Shown piece after piece: positions 1 to 10,580 of a DNA stretch of 64,000 nucleotides (its first letter is position 1; each line of letters opens with the position of its first letter). The notes below the pieces were generated by a model. It had not been told where the DNA came from. It saw nothing but the letters and a program-made list of their open reading frames with translations, and did not search any database. Location of the stretch: positions 46,481,034 through 46,545,033 of the forward strand of contig OX419762.1 in NCBI GenBank assembly GCA_948567375.1, read 5' to 3'. Position numbers and translations under genes: made by a program. Source of the stretch: Lunularia cruciata. Lineage: Eukaryota; Streptophyta; Marchantiopsida; Lunulariales; Lunulariaceae.

Positions 1-298
1 TGTGACTCCACCTCTATCTTGTGCTCCTCCAAGGTGACTTCCTTCAAATCCTTGTAACTGAAAGCAAACACATGGATAAACTTGTAGAAAATCTCCTCAA
101 ATCTCACCTTCTCCTCCTTGGTAACATTTGGGCCATACTTGAGGGTATCTAACCTTCTCTCTATCTCCTGAAGTGTCAATGGTGATTTATCTAGGTCCAT
201 CAAAACCTTTGGCTTAGGTGCAAAATCCATGGCACACAAGGGATACACATCTGAATCCGATTCAGATTCATCCTTCTCAGTCTTGAGGGTATCATTCC
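1..298 (-). pseudogene. pol: Element A pol, region leading into reverse transcriptase (partial)
   Basis: The minus strand has an open frame from about 293 to the window edge. Its translation includes ESDSDVYPLCAMDF, then a segment ending HVFAFSYKDLKEVTLEEHKI. The FAFSYKDL box followed by a conserved H matches the stretch just upstream of reverse transcriptase in plant Ty3/gypsy Pol (family knowledge). It is in a different frame from the gag-pro ORF upstream, which ends at a TAG at 299-301, so the copy carries either a frameshift or a natural frame change there. The catalytic RT domain lies beyond the window. Confidence 0.7.
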
Positions 299-1852
299 CT
301 ACTTCTTCATCAACCTTTCTGACATGGCATTTACCGATGATCCTCCATCAACCAATGCATCCTTGATGTTGTGACCATTCACTCTCACATCAATCTTGGA
401 GGCATATTCACAAGCCTCCCATGGTGCTGGCTTGGCATCCACCACCTCCATTGATACTGGAGCTTTTGCCTTCTTCTTCCTCTTGCTCCTTGTAGAACTC
501 AAACCACCTCTAATCTCCTTTCTCAAGGTAGGGTTCAAAGCAATCAATTGGCCCACTATGATGTTAGCCTTGTAACTACCAACATCCTCTAATACATTAT
601 AGTTCCATAGTTGCTTTGAGATCAAGAAGTCCTCCATCCCCAACTTCTTCCTGGGAGTCTTTGTTGTTGATGGAATTGAGGAGTGAGTGCTCCTAGTAGA
701 CATAGGAGTATCCTTGCTTGGAGTAAATTGTTGAGAAGAGTGAACATCCTCTGCAAAACGAGCTCTCTTCTTCTCTTGTGCCAAAAGCTCCAAATTAAGA
801 CCCTTGGAGTTTGAGCACTCTCCCTTCTCATACTTGCTCTCAACCATATCTATAGATGCTATCCCCTTACTTTTATTTGGATTAGGAGCCACTTGGGTTT
901 CACTACCTCCCTCTTTCCCTCTATTGGCTCCCTCATAACCCCTTCCTCCATGGTAAGTGGAATTTGGGCAATTCCTTTGGATATGGCTTCTTCCTCCACA
1001 ACCAAAACAATTTCTATCATTGAAATTGTTGGCTAGTTGGCCTCCTCTATATAGATATTTTCCATAACTCCTAGGTGCTCTCCCTACATTTTGATCCACC
1101 TCTCTCTTCTCCCATAGTTGCACCACATTGATCTTGAGATCCGCAAGTTATTCTGTGATGGTTTGAAGTGGATCTTTTGGTGGAGGTGCAAGAATTGGAG
1201 CAACTTCTACTTGTGGTGCATCTCGTGCTATCGAAGTCTCAGAAGTTCCACCATACTTGTAGCCTTGAAGAGGATGCACAACCTCCTTCACCACCAAATC
1301 ACTCTCATCCTCTTCCAAACTCTCCTCCATACAAATTGCGATCTTGATAGCTTCAACCTTGGAAGAAGGTTTCTCATATCTCACCTTGCTTCTTATTTGT
1401 GGTCTCAATCCTCCCATAAAATTCTTGGTGAGCATGGCCCCTATGCCAATCATAGTAGTCTCCACATCATCTTCACCCTTCCTCAACACTATGCAAAATC
1501 TAGACTCTAACTTTTCCACTCTTTCCACATAGACTCTCACTTTCTCTATATCTCCTTGTTTAAGAAAGGTAACCTCACTCATCAATCTCTCATAACTCAC
1601 ATCTGGAAGAAAGTTCTCAATGAGTGTTGAGGTCAAAGTCTCCCAAGACTCTTCTTCCCAATCTCTCCTCTCTCTCTTTTGGTATTCTGACTCATACCAT
1701 GTAAGTGCTGCATCTTCAAAGAAATCCGTTAATAATGAGGCCCACTCATTCTTCCTCCTCTCATTGTTTCCTATGCAAGCTCTCTTGAAGTCTCTCACAA
1801 AGGCCTTCACATCTTCTCCATCCTTGCCAAAGAAAACTTGAAGTTTCTCCAT
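299..1852 (-). pseudogene. gag: Element A gag with zinc knuckle and retropepsin-like segment
   Basis: Two open stretches, 1852-1148 and 1126-299, share one frame and are separated only by a TAA at 1148-1150, probably a mutated CAA. The first has the helical capsid-like signature of the retrotransposon Gag domain, with WASLLTDFFEDAALTWYES near residue 40 and ETLTSTLIENF after it. The second has a CCHC zinc knuckle (CFGCGGRSHIQRNC, C-X2-C-X4-H-X4-C). After a basic, serine-rich linker comes a protease-like segment around VDGGSSVN, where a D-S/T-G active site would be expected. Gag would package element RNA in cytoplasmic particles. I am confident of Gag and less so of the protease. Confidence 0.85.
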
Positions 1853-2093
1853 CTTAACCCATCACTATCTTTCTTTTCTCTCAATATTTTTTTCTTTTTT
1901 TCTTTTCTTTTCCCTCACTCTATTACTAATAGAGTATATACATGACTAAAAACCATCTGAGAATAATCCACTCTAGAGAACACAAAAGGTTCAGGTTGCT
2001 CCAAGATTTCTATAGCAACATCAAATCCTAGAGTGCATATTAATTGAACCTTCATGGATAGTTTATCCATAAGTTGAAAGATTATCTCTATCA
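1853..2093 (-). other. Element A spacer between the accessory ORF and gag
   Basis: There is no open frame here. The stretch includes a poly-pyrimidine run on the plus strand around 1870-1920, which is purine-rich in element orientation. It probably served as a leader or ribosome-access region before gag. Confidence 0.4.
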
Positions 2094-2778
2094 CTAATCT
2101 TGAGAACTAGCTGATGAAGGTGGTAGTATTTTTGTAGCTGTACTAAGACTCTCTCCAAGATCCTTCACCAAAGTCTCTAAAAGTGCTTTTACTCCACTAC
2201 ACTCATGTCCTTTTGGAAGTCCTTCCACTCCACAAACCTCACACAACTCCTTGGTCTTAGATCTTCTCCCTCCTAATCTTGGTGAAGAAGGTCCAATATG
2301 CAAACCCAAGTCAAGTAAGCCTCTCCTTTCCCTCAATCTCTTGCTCTCAAAGGTCAATGGATATGAACTTGCCTTATGTTCTTTCTCTCCACATAGAGAG
2401 CACTTAGACTCACTCTTTCCTCCAAGTGGTGTAGCTTTTTGGATCCTCTCAACACTCTCTTCAAATTCTATTGTAACTTCTCTTTTCCTCAAATCCATCC
2501 TTCCTATCACCTCAAACCTTTGGATAACCTTGCATAGTCTCAATTTCCCCTCTTGGTGACCCTTCATGTTCCCAACATGAATCTAAACACTCAAACATGC
2601 TTTTTGTTGCTCTCAAACTCCTCATGCATGAGATCTCCACTCTGCAGAATTGACCCTTCCTCACAATTTCACTCAGATCTCTCAACCCATATGTGACATT
2701 CCTCTGAAATTTTACCCACCTGATCACAACTTCAGGGTGTTCCTCCTTGAAAAATTTCAGATCTTTTAATTGAGCCAT
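2094..2778 (-). pseudogene. Element A accessory ORF upstream of gag, with two CxxC motifs
   Basis: Overlapping open stretches 2778-2512 and 2567-2094 lie in two frames, so a frameshift is likely. The product begins with MAQLKDLKFFKEEHPEVVIR and a helical region. It then shows two cysteine motifs: CSLCGEKEHKASSYPL, zinc-knuckle-like but with the last Cys position lost, and CEVCGVEGLPKGHEC. It ends in a serine-rich tail. It lies between the leader and the recognisable gag, where Ty3/gypsy elements normally have no separate gene. It could be a duplicated nucleocapsid-like protein or an accessory protein. I do not recognise the family. Confidence 0.45.
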
Positions 2779-3404
2779 TGGGCCTAGACATCTTTCTATT
2801 CAGCACACATATTTCAGATTTGGTCTGAAAACCACCCCCTTCACTTCAAAAACTCATAACTCCATGAGCAAGAATGATCTCTCTCTAATTTTTGGGCAGC
2901 AAGTAGAATACAATGCACTGAATTTTCTTGAAAATTTTCAGGACAATTCAATTAAAATTGAAGAAATGGCATACTTTGTACAATTTTCTAGAGAGCATGC
3001 AATTGCGGGAGCAGTTTACCCTATCAACTTTCAAAACTTCTAACCCAATGCGCATAGTAGCTCTCACAATAATTTCAAGTGTACTAACTGAAAAATAACC
3101 CAAGCTATTATGTGTAGAAATTTCAATTCCAGATCTAAAACTTGAGATTTTGCCCAAAATCACCTTAATCCCCAAAATCTGCAATCCACCTCACACAATC
3201 TCTCCAAGTCCTCTCATGTGTACAAGATGTACAAAATCACTTCAAAGACATCATAATGAACTACAGAGTATAAAAATAGATCTTGGTTCTCTAACATAAT
3301 TTTAGCACTCTCCTCTTCTAATGTTCCTTCCAAATGAGCTCTCATAGCCTCCTTTTGTCTAATGTAGAATTGAATGCGGAACATTATTTTACCTTTTAGA
3401 GAGG
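2779..3404 (-). other. Element A untranslated leader
   Basis: Between the primer binding site and the first ORF, the minus strand has only short open frames (for example 3447-3214, which starts inside the LTR). No conserved protein motif is visible. The position fits the leader and packaging region of an LTR retrotransposon. Confidence 0.5.
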
Positions 3405-3421
3405 TCCCAACAACAGAACCA
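3405..3421 (-). promoter_or_regulatory. Element A primer binding site, degenerate tRNA-Asp type
   Basis: Four bases after the LTR end the minus strand reads TGGTTCTGTTGTTGGGA. This aligns with the plant Ty3/gypsy tRNA-Asp site TGGCGCCGTTGCCGGGGA (family knowledge). Eleven of the first 16 positions match, and four of the five differences are C-to-T. That pattern fits methylation-driven decay of a once perfect site. Confidence 0.6.
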
Positions 3422-3425
3422 AAAA

Positions 3426-4117
3426 TGTGAGCCGGCCTGTCTCTCACTCAAGATGAACCTCTGATTGCTATTATAGTAGCGCACCATGGACTAAGAAGGC
3501 AAGGAACCCCAACTCTATCATACTCCTCCAAGGCTAACACTCCAAGACTTAAGACATTGCTCACTAGAGAACTCAATGAGAGAAAGATAGTTGAAAATGA
3601 AAGGATGATGAGTACCTCCTCACCCCTTGTTTATATACTTGTGAAATAGTTACGTACCAAAGTTACTAATTACCACAGTAACTCAAGTTACTAGGCTAAA
3701 AGTCAAGTAATGTCAAAAAGTAGAAAAGAATATCCATTCACATGGGCATATTCCCCTAAGCATGTGATCTTATCTTGACCCAACCACTAAGTCAAGGATT
3801 CATTCACATGGGCTATCCTTGGACTATAGAAGAATCCAAAACAAAAAGGCTTGCGGACCCAAGAGTTCTCAACTCTTTCCTCAAGGCCAAACACCTAGGA
3901 ATAATACCAAGTCAATACATTAGAATCCAAAATAATGGTGCTCATCTTTTCCACTTCCTCTAAAGTAAGGTCCCCTCTTTCTTAGCTAAGACTAACTTTA
4001 GCTAATCATGACTTATGTAGAACCATCTTTTATCTCTATATAAATAATATCTCTCAAGTACTTGTAATACCAAGCTAAATATCACAACACCACACACATG
4101 CACAAATGGGTGTTACA
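3426..4117 (-). repeat. Element A 5' LTR (692 bp)
   Basis: On the minus strand it starts TGTAACACCC and ends GGCTCACA, so it has TG...CA ends. It is homologous over its whole length, in inverted orientation, to the solo LTR at 4265-4958. It follows the integrase S-P-Y box of element B on its upstream side and is followed by the primer binding site. The equivalent of the TATATAAA in the solo LTR is present in this copy. Confidence 0.85.
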
Positions 4118-4264
4118 GTCCATAGGGTAAGGAGAGAAGGATGCTAAGGAGGCTTGCAGGTTGAACCGATAGCCCATGGCCAACCAAGGTAATTGGACAC
4201 CCCAATCTCCCAAGTGTCCTCTTTGCAAACCATACCTTTGCAATCCTCTCTTCATTGTTTGAAC
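4118..4264 (-). pseudogene. pol: Element B integrase, C-terminal part of the core
   Basis: This 147 bp island lies between two inverted LTRs. Its minus-strand translation runs QTMKRGLQRYG, GHLGDWGVQLPWLAMGYRF, then QASLASFSPY. It matches the end of the Ty3/gypsy integrase core, with its W-x-x-x-L-P and S-x-x-S-F-S-P-Y boxes. Joined across the S1 insertion it continues the frame from KRVV at 4959 on. Element A interrupts it immediately after the S-P-Y box, so this gene has been hit twice within 150 bp. Confidence 0.85.
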
Positions 4265-4958
4265 TGTAACACCCATTTGTGCATGTATGTGGTATTGTGA
4301 TATATAGCTTGGTATTACAAGTACTTTTGAGAGATATTATTTATATAGAGATAAAGGATCATTTTATATAAGTCATGGTTAGCTAAAGTTAGTCATAGCT
4401 AAGATAGAGGGAACCTTACTTTAGAGGAAGTAGAAAAGATGAGCATCACTATTTTAGATTCTAGTGTGTTGACTTGGTATTATTCCTAAGTGTTTGGCTT
4501 TGAGGAAAGAGTTGAGAACTCTTGGGCCCAAAAGTCTTTTTGTTTTGGATTCTTCAATAGTCCAAGGATAGCCCATTGAAGGAATTCTTGACTTAGTGGT
4601 TGGGTCAAGATAAGATCACTTGCTTAGTAGAATATGCCCATGTGGATGGATATTCCTTTATACTTTTTGACTTTACTTGACTTTTAGCCTAGTAACTTGA
4701 GTTACTTCAATAATTAGTAACTTTGGTGTGTAACTATTTCACAAGTATATAAACAAGGGGTGATGAAGTACTCATCATCCTTTCATTTGCAATTATCTCT
4801 CTCTCTCATTGAGTTCTCTAGTGAGCAATGTCTTGAGTCTTGGAATGTTAGCCTTAGAGGAGTATAATGGGGTTGGGTTCCTTGCCTTCTTAGTCCATGG
4901 TGCGCTATTATAATAGCCATCAGAGGTTCATCCTAAGTGAGAGATAGGCTGGCTCACA
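4265..4958 (+). repeat. S1: solo LTR (694 bp) inserted in element B integrase
   Basis: It starts TGTAACACCC and ends GGCTCACA and is homologous to the LTR of element A in opposite orientation. No internal domain accompanies it, so it is a solo LTR left by LTR-LTR recombination. The flanks are GAAC (4261-4264) and AAAC (4959-4962), consistent with a 4 bp target duplication with one G-to-A change. Removing the LTR and one copy rejoins the integrase frame (RVV then QTMKRG). Confidence 0.85.
4746..4753 (+). promoter_or_regulatory. TATA box of solo LTR S1
   Basis: TATATAAA lies about 480 bp into the 694 bp LTR, a usual place for the U3/R boundary of a plant LTR. The sequence after it, with the stop-rich R-U5 region, is non-coding. 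It could still start transcription reading rightward, antisense to the element B pol remnants. Confidence 0.5.
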
Positions 4959-5560
4959 AAACCACTCTCTTTGCTAAGCCATCTACCTCAAGGTGATCTT
5001 AGGAGGTAGTACAATGATCAATCAAAGCCTTCTCATACAAGACCTAAAACTCTCCCAAGAACTTTGTACCTTGATCAGTCAAAACCTCAGCTGGTGCACC
5101 AAAATGACTAAGAACCCGATCCAAGAACAAGTAAGCCGTCCCTTCATTGGACTTGTCAGGAAGTGCTACCAACTCAATCCACTTGGAGAAGTGCTCCACC
5201 ATCATCAAAACATACCAATGATGTCTCACACTCTACGGTAATGGTCTAGCAAAGTCCAAACTCCAATGGGAACCCAATCCATGATAGGTAATGGATGTAA
5301 TTGTGGCGTAGGAGCATTGAATGATTCTCTAACTTGGTCACAAACCACACATCTAGCAACAAATTATTGTATATTGTTTTGCATACAATGCCACCAATAA
5401 TGACTTTGGAGTAAGCTATATGTATACTTTACTCCAAAATGTCCTAGCTCCTTATGGACATGACGACCAATTATAGTCTCTAAGATGGAAGTGGTACTAC
5501 TCTCACTCTACCATCTTCCCATACATGCAAAAGGTGTTTGCCCTCCAATTTGAACTACCT
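4959..5560 (-). pseudogene. pol: Element B integrase: zinc-binding domain and catalytic core
   Basis: Minus-strand translation gives the H2C2-type zinc finger at about 5480-5320, with VHKELGHFGVKYTYSLLQ, then YWW, then CVVCDQVRESFNAP. The core follows, with WYVLMMVEHFSKWIELVALP, then FGAPAEVLTDQGTKFLGEF, where TDQG holds a catalytic Asp. Next come YEKALIDH and LAKRVV. Integrase inserts element cDNA into the chromosome. Internal stops at about 5041 and 5000 (TAG, TAA) show decay. The order on the minus strand after RNase H and before the island at 4118-4264 is correct for Ty3/gypsy. Confidence 0.85.
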
Positions 5561-6539
5561 AGCTTGCTAAAGGACATGGTCTCTCTCTTTGGCCCCAACT
5601 GTGCCACCCACAACACCAGTGCAAAGATAATCCATCACTAAGACATCATCATGAATGTCTCGCTGAACTATACCACTATCTCCACTCTCTGGATCTATGA
5701 CCTCAGCACATACTTTTCTTGTATGTGCTAAGAGAGATACTACCAACGTCTCAAAAAATATACAGAGAAAGGCAAATGCATGCCAACCTAGCACCATCTC
5801 CTCATTTGTCTCACCATGCCAATATGCTCCGGTCTGATCCTACTGGCTAGGACATGGGTTTCTACTCAACCTATCTGCATCACGGTTCACCACTCCAAGT
5901 TTGTGAATAACGGTGAAATCATACTCTTATAAAATTTAAGCCCATTTTTCAAGCTTCCACTAAAGCTTGTTGGACTCCATCAACCACTTAAGTGGCTGAT
6001 GTTCAATGATGAGAGTAAAGGGGTTACCAAATAGGTAACATCAGAAATGTACTATTGCTTGAATTGCTACCAAGAACTTCCCCTCATATGAACTATACTT
6101 TGCCTCCGCTAAATTGTTGGAGCGACTAGCATAGGCCACCACAAACTCCTTCCTCTCATCATCATGTTGGGTAAGCACTGCTCCAAGCCCCAACATACTC
6201 CAATCAATGTGAACCTGAAATGGTCGTCCTCTGATCTGTCTCCCCAAAATAGGAGTAGATGGCAACCTCTCCTTGAGCTCTACAAAAGCTCTACAAAGCT
6301 CCCCAAAAAAATCTCTCCCCAAAACCACCCTTATGTAAACTTGGTTAGCTTTGTCAAGGCCTTGGCAATGGCACTAAATCCTCTAACATATTGATGCTAG
6401 AAGTTTTCCAACCCAATGAATGCTCACACCCTGCTCACATCTATAGGCCAAGGAATACATGCAATAGCCTCCACCTTGGTCTGCTGAGCACCAAGTCCTC
6501 CAGGGTAGATAGTGTGACCCAAATACTCAACTTTCTCTT
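5561..6539 (-). pseudogene. pol: Element B reverse transcriptase (C-terminal), RNase H and linker
   Basis: At 6539-6420 the minus strand reads EKVEYLGHTIYPGGLGAQQT, then KVEAIACIPWPIDV, the conserved stretch after the RT palm in Ty3/gypsy Pol. At 6328-6041 it reads LPSTPILGRQIRGRPFQVHI, DWSMLGLGAVLTQHDDERKE, then VVAYASRSNNLAEAKYSSYE, the RNase H domain with its D and E residues. The linker to integrase (6040-5561) is broken by stops. The right end, at 6539, meets the C unit. The RT frame continues at 13,535 on the other side of C (CRFF then QEKVEYLGH). Confidence 0.85.
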
Positions 6540-6944
6540 TGTGACAACCCGGCAAATATCACTTTTGCGGTAATCAGGTAAGTAAAGTTTGTTCCCGCAG
6601 AGATACGACTCAAAAATGTCTAAATACAAAGTCAACCAGTAACACTGGAGTTCTTCTTGAGTTCTTCTTTAATCTCTCAGGTAGAAACCACACCCAAAAG
6701 AGAGTAACAAGCACTGATTTGCAATCTTGTCACAAATTAGCACTCCATAATCACAACTCCATCAAATCTTTCCAAACAATCTTGATTGTGATGATTCAAG
6801 CTCTCCCAAAAATGGCACTTCATTGCAAAACAACTTTGCCTCATAATTTTGTTCCACCTCTCCACTGAAGGCACAACTTCCTCGATCAAAATTGCTTATC
6901 ATCAACTTTGCACTGAGATCACAAATGCAAAATACTAGCAATCA

Positions 6945-7629
6945 CATTTCACAGAATGAAGATCAAGGTTGCGGAATCCAACATCCAACAATCACATTGA
7001 CTTGCACTTCAAATTTCTCCCAACACTCACAAACACAAGCACAAAATTGATACTAAGAATCAAGCTCAAGCGACGAGCACTGCTTCATAGCACTTTGCTT
7101 TATCTATTCTCAGAAATAATGAGCACTGCACAACATAATACTACAAATGCCACTCTCAAATAGTGAAGCAAATGGCAGTTCTAACAAAAATACCGTTTCT
7201 TAACAACACTACAAACCTGCGAATCCGAAATGACAATGCACTTCTTCATATCTGCCTCTTCAGATCTCAAATCTGTTATTACTGTGATCCAATGCCTACT
7301 TCGTCATCGGCTTTCAAACTTCACCCACTACTACTCTATCCTTGGGTCTTCACACCTCCTAACTCTTCTATCAATTCTACTACTTCTTCACTCTGATCTA
7401 CAATTGAGGTCTGGGGTAACCTTTCTACAACTTTATCTTCCGACCCACTCTTCTCTAAAGTGTCAAATGTCAAACCCGAAGACACCTGCACTCCTACTTC
7501 TCTTACTTTGGGTCTTCATACTTCTTCTACCTCACTACAAAGTTTAGCCAACTCCATCCTAATAAGGTCTAGTCTGAGACACACATTGTCCCCCACCTCT
7601 AACATCTTCCTATCTACATGATCTCACAG
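6945..7629 (-). pseudogene. Unit C ORF, 3' part (left of nested E)
   Basis: This stretch is collinear with 32,930-33,612 of unit D, where the minus strand still has an open frame for the C-terminal coiled-coil part of the unknown protein. In unit C it is more decayed, and no long open frame remains. Homology is plain at the DNA level: both copies share the segment starting AAGCTCAAGCGACGAGCA and the TCATCGGCTT region. The join to the rest of the gene is broken by E, inserted at a CCGG. Confidence 0.6.
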
Positions 7630-8488
7630 CCGGTGTCGCGGGGTTTTGTCCTCGAGAGTGCATCGAGCACCTGGCTGCTAGTGCTTAGTTGCGATTGGTT
7701 TAAATGACTTAAGTGTTCCTGAGGTTTGTCATTCTCTTCCTTGTTCGGTATGGCTGGTAGCTCTTCCCAATAGGTCAGGTTGTTCTAATTGTCCCCAGGG
7801 CAGGTTTCTCCCAAGGTTTGTATGTTGGATATTGTAACCTAAAGTTGATCTATAGCATTCAATTGTGTTTGACTGTGTTTGGCCTTGTAGCTCTATTCGT
7901 ATATAGTATTGCTTCCACTTCTCTTTTATGTTTGGGTCTGTGGGTTTGGCTATTGGCTCGGACAGATTCCTAAAATGGCTCTGGTGAGACTTTATGAAAT
8001 AACCGCAAGCAACTAATGGTGGTCAAACCCGGCTGTATTGATCACTGAACTGGGCAATCATATAGACTGGACCAAGATCTCCTAAATGCAGCCCTTCCCT
8101 TGACAACATCCACAATTCAGAGTACATTTATCCGTTCATGAATCATCCTCTTCAACCAGTCATACAGCTGTAAGTCAAACAAGACAAACAATTCTTCCCT
8201 ATGGAGTGTCCATTCCTACTTTAACACCTGGGCAACCAAGTCATTCCAGATGAGCATCCAAACTTGCCCAATCACATGCAGACAATCTTCTCAACTCCTT
8301 CTCTTTTATCAAACTGTCACTCACCGCTCAGCATTCGAAGCCTCTCCTTCTCTTCTCTTTGCCTGTCACTTGAGCATCAGACCTCCAAATCTCCTTTGAG
8401 AAAATGGCCTCTCTATCTTCTGCCTAGCATCAGCCATTCCCCAACCTTTGAGAACTGCTATGTTGTCTCTAGCTCTCTTGGCCCTCAC

Positions 8489-8495
8489 TATAAAG
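8489..8495 (+). promoter_or_regulatory. Possible TATA box in unit E
   Basis: TATAAAG lies about 855 bp from the left end of E, followed by a CT-rich stretch (CTCTCTGTCTGTCTCTCG) typical of plant core-promoter and leader sequence. If E is an LTR, this would mark the U3/R boundary, leaving about 2.4 kb of R-U5 with the tandem arrays in the transcribed part. Confidence 0.4.
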
Positions 8496-9039
8496 CTCAA
8501 AAATTCCTCTCTGTCTGTCTCTCGTAGTTCACTCTCAAATCTTCACAACTAAATTCTGAAACTCCTCTTTTCTGTCTCTCTTGGTTCACTCTCAAACCTT
8601 CACAACAACTCGAGAGTTTCTCTTGGGTGTCTCCTGATCAGTCACAGTTCTTCCTTCGAAGCACAGTCCTTGTCTTGTACAATCCTATTCTCTCAAAGTT
8701 CATCTCATTCTCTCCTGACTAAACTTCTGAAACCCAAACTCCTTTCCCTCTGTCCCAGTGCAAAATCTCTCAAAATTTCCTTCACTTCTCACTTCTCTGT
8801 CCAGCTACTGTACAGCCAGGTCTCTTCCTTTGAAATTTCTCCTTTTCAGCCCTTCTCTCAACGTCCTTCCTTTCAATTTCCTCTGCCCATACTCTCCAGC
8901 TTCTGTACAGCCAGGTCTATTGTCCAACTCAAAATTTCACTCCTCCTGTCCAAGCTAGCACTCCTTCATTCCTCTCCTCTTCCTGTCCAAATCCCTCTAG
9001 AGTTTCTTCTCTCTCTCTTCAGGCCTTTACATTTCCTGC

Positions 9040-9430
9040 AAAATTTTGCCTTCTTGGTATCCTCACAAAACCCCTCACATTCATGCAAAAATTGCCTTCC
9101 TACACCCTCACCAAACCACTTCACATTCCTGCAAAAATTGTCTTCCTACAGCCCTCACAAAACCCTTCACAGTCCTGCAAAAATTGCCTTCCTGCAGCCC
9201 TCACAAAACCCTTCACAGTCCTGCGAAAATTGTCTTCCTGCACCCTCACCAAACCACTTCACATTGCTGCAAAAATTATCTTCCTGCAGCCTTCACAAAT
9301 CCCTTCACAGTCCTGCAAAAATTGTCTTCCTGCAGCCTCACCAAACCACTTCACATTGCTGTAAAATTTGCCTTCATGAAACACTTTCTGCCCTGCACTT
9401 TCAAGCCCTCACATTCCTGCAAAAATTTCC
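9040..9430 (+). repeat. Unit E array 1: 46 bp tandem repeat, about 8 copies
   Basis: Copies of a unit containing CCTCACAAAACCCTTCAC and GCAAAAATTG recur at an exact 46 bp spacing (for example 9085, 9131, 9177, 9223). Open frames across the array are by-products of the repetition and are not treated as genes. Confidence 0.9.
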
Positions 9431-9479
9431 TTAATGAACACCTTCTGCCCTGAAATCTCAAGCCCCAACAGACCTGCGA

Positions 9480-9812
9480 AAATTGCCTTCATGCACCTCC
9501 AAAAGCCTTCAGCCCTTCAAGACTCCCTTCACATTTCGAAAATTTCTGTCCTGGTCCAAAACACAGCCCTCATGCATCTCCAAAAGCCTTCAGCCCTTCA
9601 AGACTCCCTTCACATTTCGAAAATTTCTGTCCTGGTCCAAAACACAGCCCTCATGCATCTCCAAAAGCCTTCAGCCCTTCAAGACTCCTTTCACATTTCG
9701 AAAATTTATGTCCTGGTCCAAAACACAGCCCTCATGCATCTCCAAAAGCCTTCAGCCCTTCAAGACTCCCTTCACATTTCGAAAATTTCTGTCCTGGTCC
9801 AAACACAGCCCT
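9480..9812 (+). repeat. Unit E array 2: 81 bp tandem repeat, 4 copies
   Basis: CTCCAAAAGCCTTCAG recurs at 9497, 9578, 9659 and 9740, an exact 81 bp (27 codon) period. Copies are almost identical, so this array is younger or more homogenised than array 1. Because 81 is a multiple of three, a long open frame runs through it in more than one phase. Confidence 0.92.
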
Positions 9813-10119
9813 GCACTCTCACATTTCGAAATCCCTCTCCTGGTCCAAGCACAGGCCTGCACTCTCACATTTTAAAATCCCTCTCCTGGTCCAAGCACAG
9901 CCCTGCACTCTCACATTTCAAAATTCCTCTCTTGGTCCAGGCACAGCCCTGCACTCTCACATTTTGAAATTCCTCTCCTGGTCCAAGCACAGCCCTGCAC
10001 TCTCACATTTTGAAATTCCTCTCCTGGTCCAAGCACAGCCCTGCACTCTCACATTTTGAAATCCCTCTCCTGGTCCAAGCACAGCCTTGCACTCTCACAT
10101 TTCAAAATTCCTCTCCTGG
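9813..10119 (+). repeat. Unit E array 3: 46 bp tandem repeat, about 7 copies
   Basis: GCACTCTCACATTT recurs at 9813, 9859, 9905 and onward with a 46 bp period. Each unit also has CTCCTGGTCCAAGCACAG. The period equals that of array 1, but the sequence differs. Confidence 0.9.
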
Positions 10120-10580
10120 TTGTTCCTCTGTCCAAACCCTTCAGTTCTCGAGAATTTCTCTCCCTTGCACTCTCAAGCACTCCTGTCCAACTCAAAAATT
10201 CCTTCTCCTGATTGTTCCTCTGTCCAAACCCTTCAGTTCTTGAGAGTTTCTCTCCCCTGCACTCTCAAGCACTCCTGTCCAACTCGAAAATTCCTTCTCC
10301 TGATTGTTCCTCTGTCCAAACCCTTCAGTTCCCGAGAGTTTCTCTCCCCTGCACTCTCAAGCACTCCTGTCCAACTCGAAAATTCCTTCTCCTGATTGTT
10401 CCTCTGTCCAAACCCTTCAATTCCCGAGAATTTCTCTCCCCTGCACTCTCAAGCACTCCTGTCCAACTCGAAAATTCCTTCTCCTGATTGTTCCTCTATC
10501 CAAACCCTTCAGTTCCCGAGAATTTCTCTCCCCTGCACTCTCAAGCACTCCTGTCCAACTCAAAAACTTTTTGTCCAACC
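10120..10580 (+). repeat. Unit E array 4: 92 bp tandem repeat, 5 copies
   Basis: TTGTTCCTCTGTCC (last copy with CTATCC) recurs at 10120, 10212, 10304, 10396 and 10488, exactly 92 bp apart, which is twice 46. Units share GCACTCTCAAGCACTCCTGT, related to the core of array 3. This looks like a higher-order repeat built from a 46 bp ancestor. Confidence 0.92.

Larger units (their letters stand above)
1..4117 (-). mobile_element. Element A: Ty3/gypsy LTR retrotransposon, 5' part, cut by window edge
   Basis: Reading on the minus strand, the order is LTR (4117 to 3426), a degenerate primer binding site, an untranslated leader, an extra ORF with two CxxC motifs, gag, zinc knuckle, retropepsin-like segment and the start of reverse transcriptase at the window edge. 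This is the Ty3/gypsy order. The rest of pol and the 3' LTR lie outside the window. The LTR is the same family as the plus-strand solo LTR at 4265-4958. The element sits inside the integrase of element B, just after that gene's S-P-Y box. Stop codons in gag-pro and a frame break before RT show that this copy is decayed. Confidence 0.8.

Noticed and set aside
3426-4958. The inverted LTR pair as ends of one element
   Set aside because: The spacer is the host element's integrase, and each LTR has its own junction; S1 has its own target duplication.
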